Part shown: piece after piece, positions 1 through 6,196 of the stretch
Layout of the letters: each line of letters opens with the position of its first letter
How positions within the stretch are numbered: the stretch's first letter is position 1
Assembly: GCA_900556545.1 (NCBI GenBank)
Contig: USPE01000005.1
Location: 1 to 21,116, forward strand
Length of the DNA stretch: 21,116 bases
Source: an uncultured Peptococcaceae bacterium
GTDB taxonomy: Bacteria > Bacillota > Peptococcia > Peptococcales > Peptococcaceae
Reading direction: 5' to 3'
Translations under genes and position numbers: made by a program
The notes under the pieces: model-generated
Told to the model about the DNA's origin: nothing
What the model saw: the letters and a program-made list of their open reading frames with translations, nothing else
Databases searched by the model: none

Positions 1-270
1 CTCTTTTTCCGCATAACCTAAAACACGCCAATCTAAAATCAAATCAATGTCCTCAGAAAAACGATGAATCAAATCATATGCTTTGGATAAACTGGTTCCA
101 CCTTTAAATGTAAACGCATGCTTCCAAGGGCAAACATGAAAGAGATACTCTAATAAAAGCACCACCCAAAAATCCTTTTCTATAATTGCCGCATTTAAAT
201 TCATCTTTTCCGCTGTATTTTGAAAAAGTATTTGTTTTTCTGCATCGGATGCTTTTACTATCTGGTACAT
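1..270 (-). CDS. abiEii: AbiEii-type nucleotidyltransferase toxin, N-terminal part (cut by window edge)
   Basis: The first 90 codons of a minus-strand gene that runs off the left edge. The ATG at 270 overlaps the end of the AbiEi antitoxin gene (stop at 258), the usual coupled arrangement of AbiE modules. Visible motifs are EKDFWV (about residues 31-36), FKGGTSLSK (about 55-63) and SEDIDL (about 71-76). The GG(T)S and DxD pieces are the metal/nucleotide-binding core of the AbiEii nucleotidyltransferase superfamily (DUF1814). In the family this protein is the toxin of a type IV toxin-antitoxin/abortive-infection system and transfers nucleotides to tRNA or other targets. That activity is family knowledge, not shown here. 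The C-terminal two thirds are missing, so completeness cannot be judged. Confidence 0.9.
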   Translation of the reverse strand, partial: MYQIVKASDAEKQILFQNTAEKMNLNAAIIEKDFWVVLLLEYLFHVCPWKHAFTFKGGTSLSKAYDLIHRFSEDIDLILDWRVLGYAEKE

Positions 271-887
271 ACTGAATGATCCTCCCGTGCAATTTGTTTA
301 ATGATAGGCTGTAACCACACCGTAGTTTGTCTGGTTTCCTGCATTAGCTTTTCTTTTTCCAAATCCGATAATTGCTTCTGTAATTTTTTTATAACACAAT
401 CATCAATTTGCATTTCTCCCATTGCTTTTAATGCTTGAATAACCAGATTTGTCTTTTCCGACATCCCTGAAATTTCTTTGTTATTCCGATGTTTAAATTC
501 TAATTCCTGATTTCCAATTTTATATTTTTTGTATGGACCATCACTAATATAAATCCATTTTGCTGGTACCTGTGTTGATAATCCTAATTGATTCAATGCT
601 GCATTTCCACTAGGTGCAATCGTCCAGTTATAGTTTCTGGCCAGTGCTTTTGCAACCTCATCAACAGACGGTGCTTCATATTCCTGCAAAAGTTGACTAA
701 AACGAGGATTGTAATAAACACCACGTATAATACGCTGTATTTTTCCTTTTTCCTCTAAGCGTAACAAAGATTTTTTAGCTGTATCATAATCGGTCAAATC
801 ACAAAAATCCAAAATTACAAATGCCGTTTGTGGTTTTGCATCACAAATACGTTCATAAATTTGTTGAATATACGAATCCTTCCGCAT
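258..887 (-). CDS. abiEi: AbiEi family antitoxin / autorepressor (DUF6088-like)
   Basis: A 209-residue protein with an N-terminal winged-helix-like segment (residues about 1-55, ending in an IRGVYYNP motif). It is followed by an AbiEi-type domain with the signature IAPSGNAALNQLGLSTQ (about residues 90-106). These are hallmarks of the AbiEi/DUF6088 antitoxin family, which neutralises AbiEii without direct binding and represses its own promoter. The start at 887 has a strong AAAGGAGG site 7-8 bases upstream, so it is preferred. The stop overlaps the abiEii start, implying translational coupling. An inverted repeat embracing the promoter (901-934) is a good candidate operator for this protein. 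The region is visibly more A+T rich than the transfer genes, which fits acquisition as cargo. Confidence 0.88.
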   Translation of the reverse strand: MRKDSYIQQIYERICDAKPQTAFVILDFCDLTDYDTAKKSLLRLEEKGKIQRIIRGVYYNPRFSQLLQEYEAPSVDEVAKALARNYNWTIAPSGNAALNQLGLSTQVPAKWIYISDGPYKKYKIGNQELEFKHRNNKEISGMSEKTNLVIQALKAMGEMQIDDCVIKKLQKQLSDLEKEKLMQETRQTTVWLQPIIKQIAREDHSVCTR

Positions 888-900
888 GTTTATCGCCTCC

Positions 901-934
901 TTTGTCCCTAATATTATATATTATTCGGGACAAA
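901..934. promoter_or_regulatory. Inverted repeat TTTGTCCC-N18-GGGACAAA, probable AbiEi operator
   Basis: Perfect 8-bp arms at 901-908 and 927-934. They lie so that one arm falls between the -35 and -10 elements of the abiE promoter and the other just downstream of the -10. AbiEi proteins studied elsewhere bind inverted repeats in their own promoters, so autorepression is the natural reading. Binding is inferred. Confidence 0.65.
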
Positions 935-941
935 ACTTCAA
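913..941 (-). promoter_or_regulatory. SigA-type promoter of the abiE operon
   Basis: On the minus strand the -35 box TTGAAG (941-936) is separated by exactly 17 bases from a perfect -10 box TATAAT (918-913). Transcription would start near 905, shortly before the abiEi ribosome binding site and ATG at 887. This gives AbiE its own promoter, separate from the gene upstream. Confidence 0.75.
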
Positions 942-954
942 TGCTAATTTATTT

Positions 955-1356
955 TTATTCTTCCCCATTCTGATAGCGATAAACATCTTCAAACCAAATT
1001 GCACCGTTGATCCGCTTTACTTCTTCCACACATTTTTGATGCAGCTTCTTTAGAGTTTCCGCATCCACTTCATACACCGATGCCATAATATGACTGAGCT
1101 TTGCAATCTCTACAGCTAACTTAAAATCCATTCGAGCCAAACGATTTTCGGTATCCTGAATGGTGCCGGAAATCATAGAAGACACGGACTGTAATTGGTA
1201 ATCTTCTGCTTGATTGGTTTTCAAATAACCAAGATAAAATTTTAATGCTTTGGAGATAAATTCATTTCTGGAACGGACATCCGCAGCCTCCAACATTTTA
1301 TCACATTCTTCAATCAAGGCTTTCTCCAGATAAACGCCTTTTCGCACCCGTTCCAT
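955..1356 (-). CDS. Ribbon-helix-helix DNA-binding protein
   Basis: A 133-residue protein. Its N-terminus (about residues 1-48) fits a ribbon-helix-helix fold: a short basic strand (RVRKGVYLEK), a helix (ALIEECDKMLEAA), then the turn and second helix in SRNEFISKALKFYLGYL. The C-terminal 80 residues are predicted helical and charged, probably for oligomerisation. RHH proteins on conjugative elements act as repressors or as relaxosome accessory proteins that bind oriT. The neighbouring non-coding stretch with inverted repeats (1546-1604) and DnaA-like boxes (1378-1430) makes a DNA-processing role attractive, but that is inference. The start at 1356 has AAAGGAGG about 10 bases upstream. No relaxase is visible in the window to confirm a relaxosome locus. 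Confidence 0.75.
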   Translation of the reverse strand: MERVRKGVYLEKALIEECDKMLEAADVRSRNEFISKALKFYLGYLKTNQAEDYQLQSVSSMISGTIQDTENRLARMDFKLAVEIAKLSHIMASVYEVDAETLKKLHQKCVEEVKRINGAIWFEDVYRYQNGEE

Positions 1357-1377
1357 TTATACACAGCCTCCTTTGTG

Positions 1378-1430
1378 TTATCAACAAAATCGTTCTCTTA
1401 TCCACAAAGTTATCTACATCCTTATCCACA
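1378..1430 (+). promoter_or_regulatory. Cluster of four DnaA-box-like 9-mers
   Basis: Four same-orientation 9-mers: TTATCAACA (1378-1386), TTATCCACA (1398-1406), TTATCTACA (1410-1418) and TTATCCACA (1422-1430). TTATCCACA is the canonical bacterial DnaA box; the other two differ at one position. Starts are spaced 20, 12 and 12 bases. The cluster lies immediately upstream of the ribbon-helix-helix gene, between a possible weak -10 (TACAAT, minus strand, 1443-1438) and its start codon. It could be a DnaA-dependent origin of an element able to replicate autonomously, or a DnaA-controlled promoter or leader. No Rep gene is in view. Confidence 0.55.
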
Positions 1431-1545
1431 GTTTTCTATTGTATTCAAATTTTTTGCTCTTTTTTCTGTTTCCTTCGGGAATTCTCATACATACAGATAA
1501 CAACATATTGTAAAATCGGTTCCTTTGTATCCAAAACGGAATCGG

Positions 1546-1604
1546 CCGGAGGGCTTTGCCCGCCGGGGTCAAGCTGGTTTATGCTGCCCAAAGCAGCATA
1601 AACC
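1546..1604. other. Two adjacent inverted repeats, candidate oriT
   Basis: The first repeat pairs CCGGAGGGC (1546-1554) with GCCCGCCGG (1558-1566) across a 3-base loop, with one mismatch. The second is a perfect 12-bp repeat, GGTTTATGCTGC (1576-1587) and GCAGCATAAACC (1593-1604), with a 5-base loop. Neither is followed by a T-run on either strand, so they are unlikely to be intrinsic terminators. Tandem hairpins in a gene-free stretch beside a ribbon-helix-helix gene in a conjugative element are typical of oriT. I do not recognise a specific nic sequence. The whole gene-free stretch, 1357-1629, otherwise holds only the DnaA-like boxes. Confidence 0.4.
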
Positions 1605-1629
1605 CTTTAACCTGCACTCTTTTCGACCT

Positions 1630-2223
1630 TCATTCCTGACCCCTGAATGCATGACAATTCTGTCTTTTTTTCTCCAATACTTCCTCTCGGTATCCCAGAG
1701 ATACAACCTCATCTAACACCATCATGGAGTCAATTTCGTCCCGTTCCCAAAGCATCTCACGTACTAAAGCCCGAAAAAATGGATTGTCGCCATAAACAAT
1801 TCCCTGTTTTTTTACTGCCTCACATAAGTGAATCCGACTAACCCCTTCTTTTTCATTCTCCAGCCCGTCCTCTATAATTTGGTTTACCAAATCTATAAGT
1901 TGCTGATTGAATCTCTCTAACGTAGGATAAGCCAATGCTCTGGCATCTGGCACATAAGCAGCATATCTGGCATAAGCAAAACCTTCCGATTCCACTAGTA
2001 TACCATCCCTATGACCCTGTCCCATCACCAGAATACAGTGGTATGCCCCATCTGTACCCAAATGCATTTGTTCTATATTCTCAGAAATAAAATTTTGCTC
2101 CATCATCGGCCTTTGAAAAAATGCTTCATAGTCCTCACTTGATATATGAACCACCTTTTCAATTTTGATATTCCGACACCGAAATTGTGCTGGCTTACAT
2201 TCAAATACCGCTTTTAACTCCAT
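1630..2223 (-). CDS. DUF6329-like conserved ICE protein
   Basis: A 197-residue soluble protein without membrane segments. The N-terminal half contains VVHISSEDYEAFF, a MHLGTDGAYHCILVMG strand pair and the segment GILVESEGFAYARYAAYVP. I associate these with the DUF6329 family of uncharacterised proteins on Firmicute conjugative elements; this assignment is from memory of the pattern. The C-terminal part (about 120-197) is helical and charged. It starts at 2223 with GAGGTGG about 10 bases upstream and overlaps the end of the preceding gene by 23 bases, so it is the last gene of the long operon before the candidate oriT. No function is established. Confidence 0.6.
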   Translation of the reverse strand: MELKAVFECKPAQFRCRNIKIEKVVHISSEDYEAFFQRPMMEQNFISENIEQMHLGTDGAYHCILVMGQGHRDGILVESEGFAYARYAAYVPDARALAYPTLERFNQQLIDLVNQIIEDGLENEKEGVSRIHLCEAVKKQGIVYGDNPFFRALVREMLWERDEIDSMMVLDEVVSLGYREEVLEKKRQNCHAFRGQE

Positions 2224-2521
2224 CTGCTTTTCCCACCTCTTTCAGGTTTTTATTTTGCCCCGTTGCGTCCAGTTCCGACGCGCCTTCTTTTACAACAGAC
2301 TTTTTATTCTTTCGTTCTTTTCCAGTTTTCTCTTTCGCCTGCACTTTACTTTGTTTCTTAAACTCGATATACTCTCTGGCCTGTTCCGGTACTTCCTTTT
2401 CATACAATTCTTTCAGGCTTTTTTCCAATTCTGCCTGTAACGTTCTGCCCCCTTTCTCCAGATAAAAACGCAACGCTTCCAGTTCTTCCTGTTCCATTGT
2501 TAAGATAATATTTTTCATCAT
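2201..2521 (-). CDS. DUF6103-like small charged protein
   Basis: A 106-residue protein. Residues 1-55 (TMEQEELEALRFYLEKGG, then LEKSLKELYEKEVPEQAREYIE) resemble DUF6103, a small helical family common in Firmicute conjugative elements. The C-terminal half is highly basic and low-complexity (repeated K, E, Q and G) and probably disordered or nucleic-acid-facing. A GGAG site lies 6 bases upstream of the double ATG at 2521/2518; either may be used. The gene overlaps its downstream neighbour by 23 bases and follows the DUF3846-like gene by 15 bases, consistent with one transcript. Function unknown. Confidence 0.65.
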   Translation of the reverse strand: MMKNIILTMEQEELEALRFYLEKGGRTLQAELEKSLKELYEKEVPEQAREYIEFKKQSKVQAKEKTGKERKNKKSVVKEGASELDATGQNKNLKEVGKADGVKSGI

Positions 2522-2536
2522 GACATTCTCCTTTTT

Positions 2537-2914
2537 TCAATATGAATCAAACGAAAAAAAATGCATCCTGCAGGTGGCTTGTACTTCTTCAGCAGTAAAT
2601 GTTTCTGGGGTTTCAAACTGTTTTTCATATTGTTCCAGTTTTTCTTTTGGCAGTGATTGAAATGCTTCCCCATCATCGCCTGCAATAAAAAACGGGCCGG
2701 CGATAATGTCGCTGCCCAATCTGCGGTTGCCTTCCATCCCAATTAATTTTCCTTCATCATTACAAACTAAAATTGCTTCTTCATCTAATACAACACACTC
2801 AATCAAGCCGCCAACTTTTTGCTGCATAGCTTCCAGCGTATTTTCTATTGTTGTTGCATAGGGTCTTTTTCCCGGATCTACCATCAATACTTCAATTTGT
2901 ACCTCCGATTCCAT
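2537..2914 (-). CDS. DUF3846 domain protein
   Basis: A 125-residue protein matching the DUF3846 pattern. It begins IEVLMVDPGKRPYATTI, continues with a LEAMQQKVGG segment, then AILVCNDEGKLIGMEGNRRLG, and ends the domain with DIIAGPFFIAGDDGE before a short helical tail. DUF3846 proteins are found on plasmids, phages and conjugative elements of Firmicutes, often near antirestriction or DNA-processing genes; their biochemical role is unknown. The family call rests on these conserved segments. The ATG at 2914 follows an AAAGGAGG site. It sits in the tightly packed operon between the Api92-like and DUF6103-like genes. Confidence 0.82.
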   Translation of the reverse strand: MESEVQIEVLMVDPGKRPYATTIENTLEAMQQKVGGLIECVVLDEEAILVCNDEGKLIGMEGNRRLGSDIIAGPFFIAGDDGEAFQSLPKEKLEQYEKQFETPETFTAEEVQATCRMHFFSFDSY

Positions 2915-2938
2915 ATAACCATCCTCCTTTGTTATTGT

Positions 2939-3700
2939 TTAGGATAACTGCAACAGACCATCTGCGTCTTCGTCCAACGTTTGATATAATTGTGCATCTT
3001 CCCCATCAAAAAGCCACGCTGCAAATTCTCTGGCGGCGGCAGTTCCTTCCTCTATCCAGGTTTCATCAAGCACAACACCAGCCCGGTACGTCTTCTCACC
3101 TAAATTATAACCATAATCTTCATCGGCCCATTGATGATGGAATTCAATTTCCGGATATTGTTCTGATAGTTTTTGTATCACCGGCTCCGGTTCACTCCAG
3201 GCTGTAAAAAATAAAAATTGGTTTTTCTCACAAACTCTGTTTCCATAACCACCGTAACTGTTCCATTTCGTCCCCCAATTTTGGATAGACCAATGATACC
3301 AGGTTGTAGCGCCATACTGCTGTTGATTCTCCACTGCCTGTTTTCCCAATTCTAAAAGAGATGGTATCTGTTCTTCGGAAATACGGGCTAAAAGCGCATC
3401 GTATGATGGAAATGGCTGTTTTCCATCCAATGCCTTTTGTAATTCTAAAAAATCTTTCTCAGCCATCTTATGGTTTGGATTTAACCATGTTATATTGGGA
3501 TCCACTGCTGTTACATATAACCGAATTGCATTTGTTGTATTGCTGCCTTCTTCTATTTCCAGACTCTTTGGCATAGGAATCAGCTTATTAAAATCAAGAC
3601 TGCCCAACCCATCTACCTGGTATCTCAATTGTTCCCGCACTTCGGCAATTCGTTTTTCGTCTCCACGTAAGGTAATCAAATTGGCAATATGATTTGGCAT
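2939..3700 (-). CDS. Api92-like (DUF1281-type, ferredoxin-like fold) protein
   Basis: A 253-residue soluble protein. The opening MPNHIANLITLRGDEK and the central motif WYHWSIQNWGTKWNSY followed by FFTAWSEPEPVIQKLSEQYP are the signature of the Api92/YubB-like family (DUF1281). That family has a ferredoxin-like fold and occurs on plasmids, phages and ICEs of many bacteria. The C-terminus (about 190-253) is acidic. No catalytic residues are assigned in this family and the role is unknown. A GGGAG site lies 9-10 bases upstream of the ATG at 3700. It lies between the M23 hydrolase and DUF3846 genes in the same operon. Confidence 0.75.
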   Translation of the reverse strand: MPNHIANLITLRGDEKRIAEVREQLRYQVDGLGSLDFNKLIPMPKSLEIEEGSNTTNAIRLYVTAVDPNITWLNPNHKMAEKDFLELQKALDGKQPFPSYDALLARISEEQIPSLLELGKQAVENQQQYGATTWYHWSIQNWGTKWNSYGGYGNRVCEKNQFLFFTAWSEPEPVIQKLSEQYPEIEFHHQWADEDYGYNLGEKTYRAGVVLDETWIEEGTAAAREFAAWLFDGEDAQLYQTLDEDADGLLQLS

Positions 3701-3731
3701 TCTAATCCATCTCCCTTCACCGCATCTCTAT

Positions 3732-4694
3732 TTACGGCAAATATTTTCTTGGATTCTGTGATTCCCCATTCACCCGCACTTCAAAATGCAGATGTGGTCC
3801 AGTACTTTTTCCGGTATTTCCAGACAGCGCAATCACAGCTCCCTGTTTCATCTCTTGTCCTTGCCGCACCAACAGTTTTGAACAGTGTGCATATAAGGTC
3901 ACCAGCCCATTGCCATGCTCGACGATCACATGATAACCATACCCGCTGGTACTATAGCGTACAGCTTGCACGCTGCCATCCAACACACAATGAACCTTCG
4001 TTCCGGTTGGAATCGCCAAGTCAATCCCGCTATGTCCTTTCGGTTTTCCGCTGATGGGATCACGGCGCATTCCAAATTCAGAGGATACCACCTGCCGCCA
4101 GTCTTTTATAATCGGTGAACATACACTGCCGCCAGAAAACACAAACTCTCCAGAGGGTAATTGGTTCAGCCAATCATCAAACCCACTTCCATAAGACGGC
4201 GCTGAAACTCCATACTGCAAAAAATAATAAATCTCCGCAGCATTGGCAATCTCTGCTTCGGTAATTTCCCGTCCCAGTACAGTTTCCAGATTTTGATACA
4301 CCACATCCAAGCTGGTTTCTGCCATGGCTTCCTTTTGAAAACATGCATAATAGCTTTCTATTGACACAACGTTTGACGTTTCGCCGAAAAACAGAGCATA
4401 AAAAATAGCCTGCATTTGTTTCAAATCAGGCTTGTTCTCTTCTTCCACGGCTTCATGGTAATCGGCCAACTGTTTTAGTTCTTCCTGCATCCACACCAAC
4501 TGCACCCGGTATCCTTTTGGTATGGTCTCTGGAATGGATGCTTCTGAAAAAACCAGTTCTACCACAGCCTGATTATGGGATACCGCCGCATACCCAACGG
4601 AAATACTGATTGTCAGTGCTGCAAGCAATAGGAACATGCCCATCAAAAACAGGATGCCTGCTGGATGCTTTCGATTTTCTTCTACACCTGCCAT
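3732..4694 (-). CDS. Membrane-anchored M23 family peptidoglycan hydrolase (conjugation-associated)
   Basis: A 320-residue protein with a cytoplasmic N-terminus, one hydrophobic segment (about 12-37), a helical linker region (about 60-180) and a C-terminal LytM/M23 domain (about 200-320). The zinc-binding and catalytic residues are complete: HxxxD at H221/D225 and HxH at H301/H303 in GPHLHFE. M23 enzymes are metallo-endopeptidases that cut peptide cross-links in peptidoglycan. Gram-positive conjugative elements encode such enzymes to open the wall for the mating channel. This family has only the M23 domain and lacks the lysozyme-like domain present in Tn916-type two-domain hydrolases. The linker may orient the enzyme on the outer membrane face. 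The ribosome binding site (GGATGATG) is mediocre. Confidence 0.88.
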   Translation of the reverse strand: MAGVEENRKHPAGILFLMGMFLLLAALTISISVGYAAVSHNQAVVELVFSEASIPETIPKGYRVQLVWMQEELKQLADYHEAVEEENKPDLKQMQAIFYALFFGETSNVVSIESYYACFQKEAMAETSLDVVYQNLETVLGREITEAEIANAAEIYYFLQYGVSAPSYGSGFDDWLNQLPSGEFVFSGGSVCSPIIKDWRQVVSSEFGMRRDPISGKPKGHSGIDLAIPTGTKVHCVLDGSVQAVRYSTSGYGYHVIVEHGNGLVTLYAHCSKLLVRQGQEMKQGAVIALSGNTGKSTGPHLHFEVRVNGESQNPRKYLP

Positions 4695-4710
4695 GCTGCA
4701 TCATCCTTTC

Positions 4711-5193
4711 CTACAGCTGCTGTTCTATCTGATCGGCTTTTTGCATCTCTATTTGTTCTTCGCTCAAGCGCAGCGCTTCTTGTAATACAGCTACTGGCAA
4801 CTCCAACGTCATATAGCCTTCCAGTATCGTATTGAAATACCGTTCTGACGGCATCTGACAGGTCATCCCCGGCTTCATTTCATACACCATTGCGTGATAT
4901 ATTGTTTTATCGATCTCGACTTCTACCATCTGTTTGCCATAAAATAAAGGATACCCTTCATATTGATCCAACCGTTTTTCATCCCTATCGCTAATCTGCC
5001 AAAGCAAAACTGGTACCTGCTTTCCTGCTTTTTGCTCAATTGTCGCAAAAGCGTTATCCTTTCTGCCGCGAAACTGCAGTTCATAATCTTCTAACAAACC
5101 GGTTCCCACCGTCTTTGCATCGGGACATCGTTTCGCCATCTGCATGAGATTTAAATTACTTCCATATGCAATATAATATTTCCACTGTTTCAT
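4711..5193 (-). CDS. Gamma-glutamylcyclotransferase / AIG2-like protein
   Basis: A 160-residue protein opening with YIAYGSNLN (about 7-15), the substrate-binding loop of the GGCT/AIG2 fold. It also carries RLDQYEGYP with E79 in the position of the catalytic glutamate. GGCT-type enzymes cyclise gamma-glutamyl groups to 5-oxoproline, releasing the attached amine; many AIG2-like proteins have unknown substrates. The frame is open upstream to 5343, but the ATG at 5193 is preferred because GAGGAGG lies 7 bases before it and the fold begins there. The gene follows the amidoligase by only 10 bases. Comparative genomics has proposed amidoligase-GGCT pairs as make-and-break enzymes for gamma-glutamyl-type amide bonds; the substrate here is unknown. 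Confidence 0.8.
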   Translation of the reverse strand: MKQWKYYIAYGSNLNLMQMAKRCPDAKTVGTGLLEDYELQFRGRKDNAFATIEQKAGKQVPVLLWQISDRDEKRLDQYEGYPLFYGKQMVEVEIDKTIYHAMVYEMKPGMTCQMPSERYFNTILEGYMTLELPVAVLQEALRLSEEQIEMQKADQIEQQL

Positions 5194-5203
5194 AGCTGCC
5201 TCC

Positions 5204-6193
5204 TCACTGTAACATAAGCGGTTCCATTTCTTCTGTTTCCACTTCTTCCGATTCTGTTGCTGCCGTGCTCCTTTCCTGTAACGCCGCCTCCCGCAGCCGC
5301 TCTCGCTGGGCAATGGCCTGCTCCGGTCTTCTCCATGCACCATTGCCTTCCAGATTTCTCAGCAAAAATTTTCTCGCAGTGGCAAATTCTTCACCAATCA
5401 TTCCGAGACGTAAAAGCCATGTGCGGAAGGTGTATTTTTCATTATCACTTTGTGTCGGTTTCAGCTGTGTACTTTTCTGGCTGAGCGCCTGCGCTGTGAT
5501 TGCCAATACAAACTGAATCGCAGTTTTTAGTTCCCCGGCATGTGTTGTACTGTTAAACACACGAAACTCTACTGTTCCTTTTTCAAAAAAACTGTGCAGA
5601 TTCAAACAGCGATATCTGCTGTTATGGTAATGTCCGTGTCTCTCCCAGTCATCCTGATACCAGATTTTTTTCAATTCGGTCAGGGTTTTTGGCTTTTTCT
5701 GATTCAGTTCTGCTAAAAAATGCGGATCCGTTTTTTGACAATAAGAGTACGCCCTGCCATCTGCAACCGTTAGCGCCCGGTAAATCATATCTTCCTTATT
5801 GGCCACCAGATTTACCAAATTGCGTAAGGTACGGGCATCGAAGCGGGAGCCATCCACATGGATATGAATCCCGCAGGAGTCATTCACTTTCATCTTACCC
5901 TCCGTTCTCAGTCTTCGCACCAGCTCCTGTATGAGCGGAATGTCTTCATAATGACAAATCGGCGTCACCAGTTCTACTTTATAGTCCCTACCCGGTCTGC
6001 TTCCGCGAATACTGCTATCAAAAACAAATTTCCAGGCTCGGTTCTGTTCATCTTTCACACTATAATTGCCTCCAGATTGCTCTACTTCACTTTCAAAACA
6101 GGCTGCACAAATCTGTGCAGCCCGTTCTCTGGTCATTCCGGTAAATTCAATCTCCACACCGAAGGGTAATTCCCGTAAGTCTACTTTTATCAC
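5204..6193 (-). CDS. Amidoligase (carboxylate-amine ligase, GCS/GS-like fold)
   Basis: A 329-residue protein with the amidoligase family landmarks: FGVEIEFTG (11-19), whose acidic residues bind Mg-ATP; SCGIHIHVD (106-114); YRCLNLHS (194-201); and TVEFRVFNSTTHAGEL (207-222). These make up the ATP-dependent COOH-NH2 ligase core related to glutamate-cysteine ligase. The C-terminal 60 residues are charged and Glu-rich. The reaction should join a carboxylate to an amine through an acyl phosphate; the substrate is not evident. The start is GTG at 6193, only two codons after the adhesin stop and in the same frame, with no good ribosome binding site, so translation probably depends on coupling. The fold begins within ten residues of this start, which argues against a later one. 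Confidence 0.85.
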   Translation of the reverse strand: MIKVDLRELPFGVEIEFTGMTRERAAQICAACFESEVEQSGGNYSVKDEQNRAWKFVFDSSIRGSRPGRDYKVELVTPICHYEDIPLIQELVRRLRTEGKMKVNDSCGIHIHVDGSRFDARTLRNLVNLVANKEDMIYRALTVADGRAYSYCQKTDPHFLAELNQKKPKTLTELKKIWYQDDWERHGHYHNSRYRCLNLHSFFEKGTVEFRVFNSTTHAGELKTAIQFVLAITAQALSQKSTQLKPTQSDNEKYTFRTWLLRLGMIGEEFATARKFLLRNLEGNGAWRRPEQAIAQRERLREAALQERSTAATESEEVETEEMEPLMLQ

Positions 6194-6196
6194 GGA

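Noticed and set aside
1576..1604. Perfect 12-bp hairpin as an intrinsic terminator of the operon
   Set aside because: No T-run follows on either strand, so I listed it as a candidate oriT element instead.
2518..2742. 74-codon minus-strand frame
   Set aside because: It lies wholly within the DUF3846 gene in another frame and has no family features.
5194..5343. Fifty-codon in-frame extension upstream of the GGCT-like gene
   Set aside because: It overlaps the amidoligase C-terminus, is basic low-complexity, and the ATG at 5193 has a strong ribosome binding site right where the fold begins.
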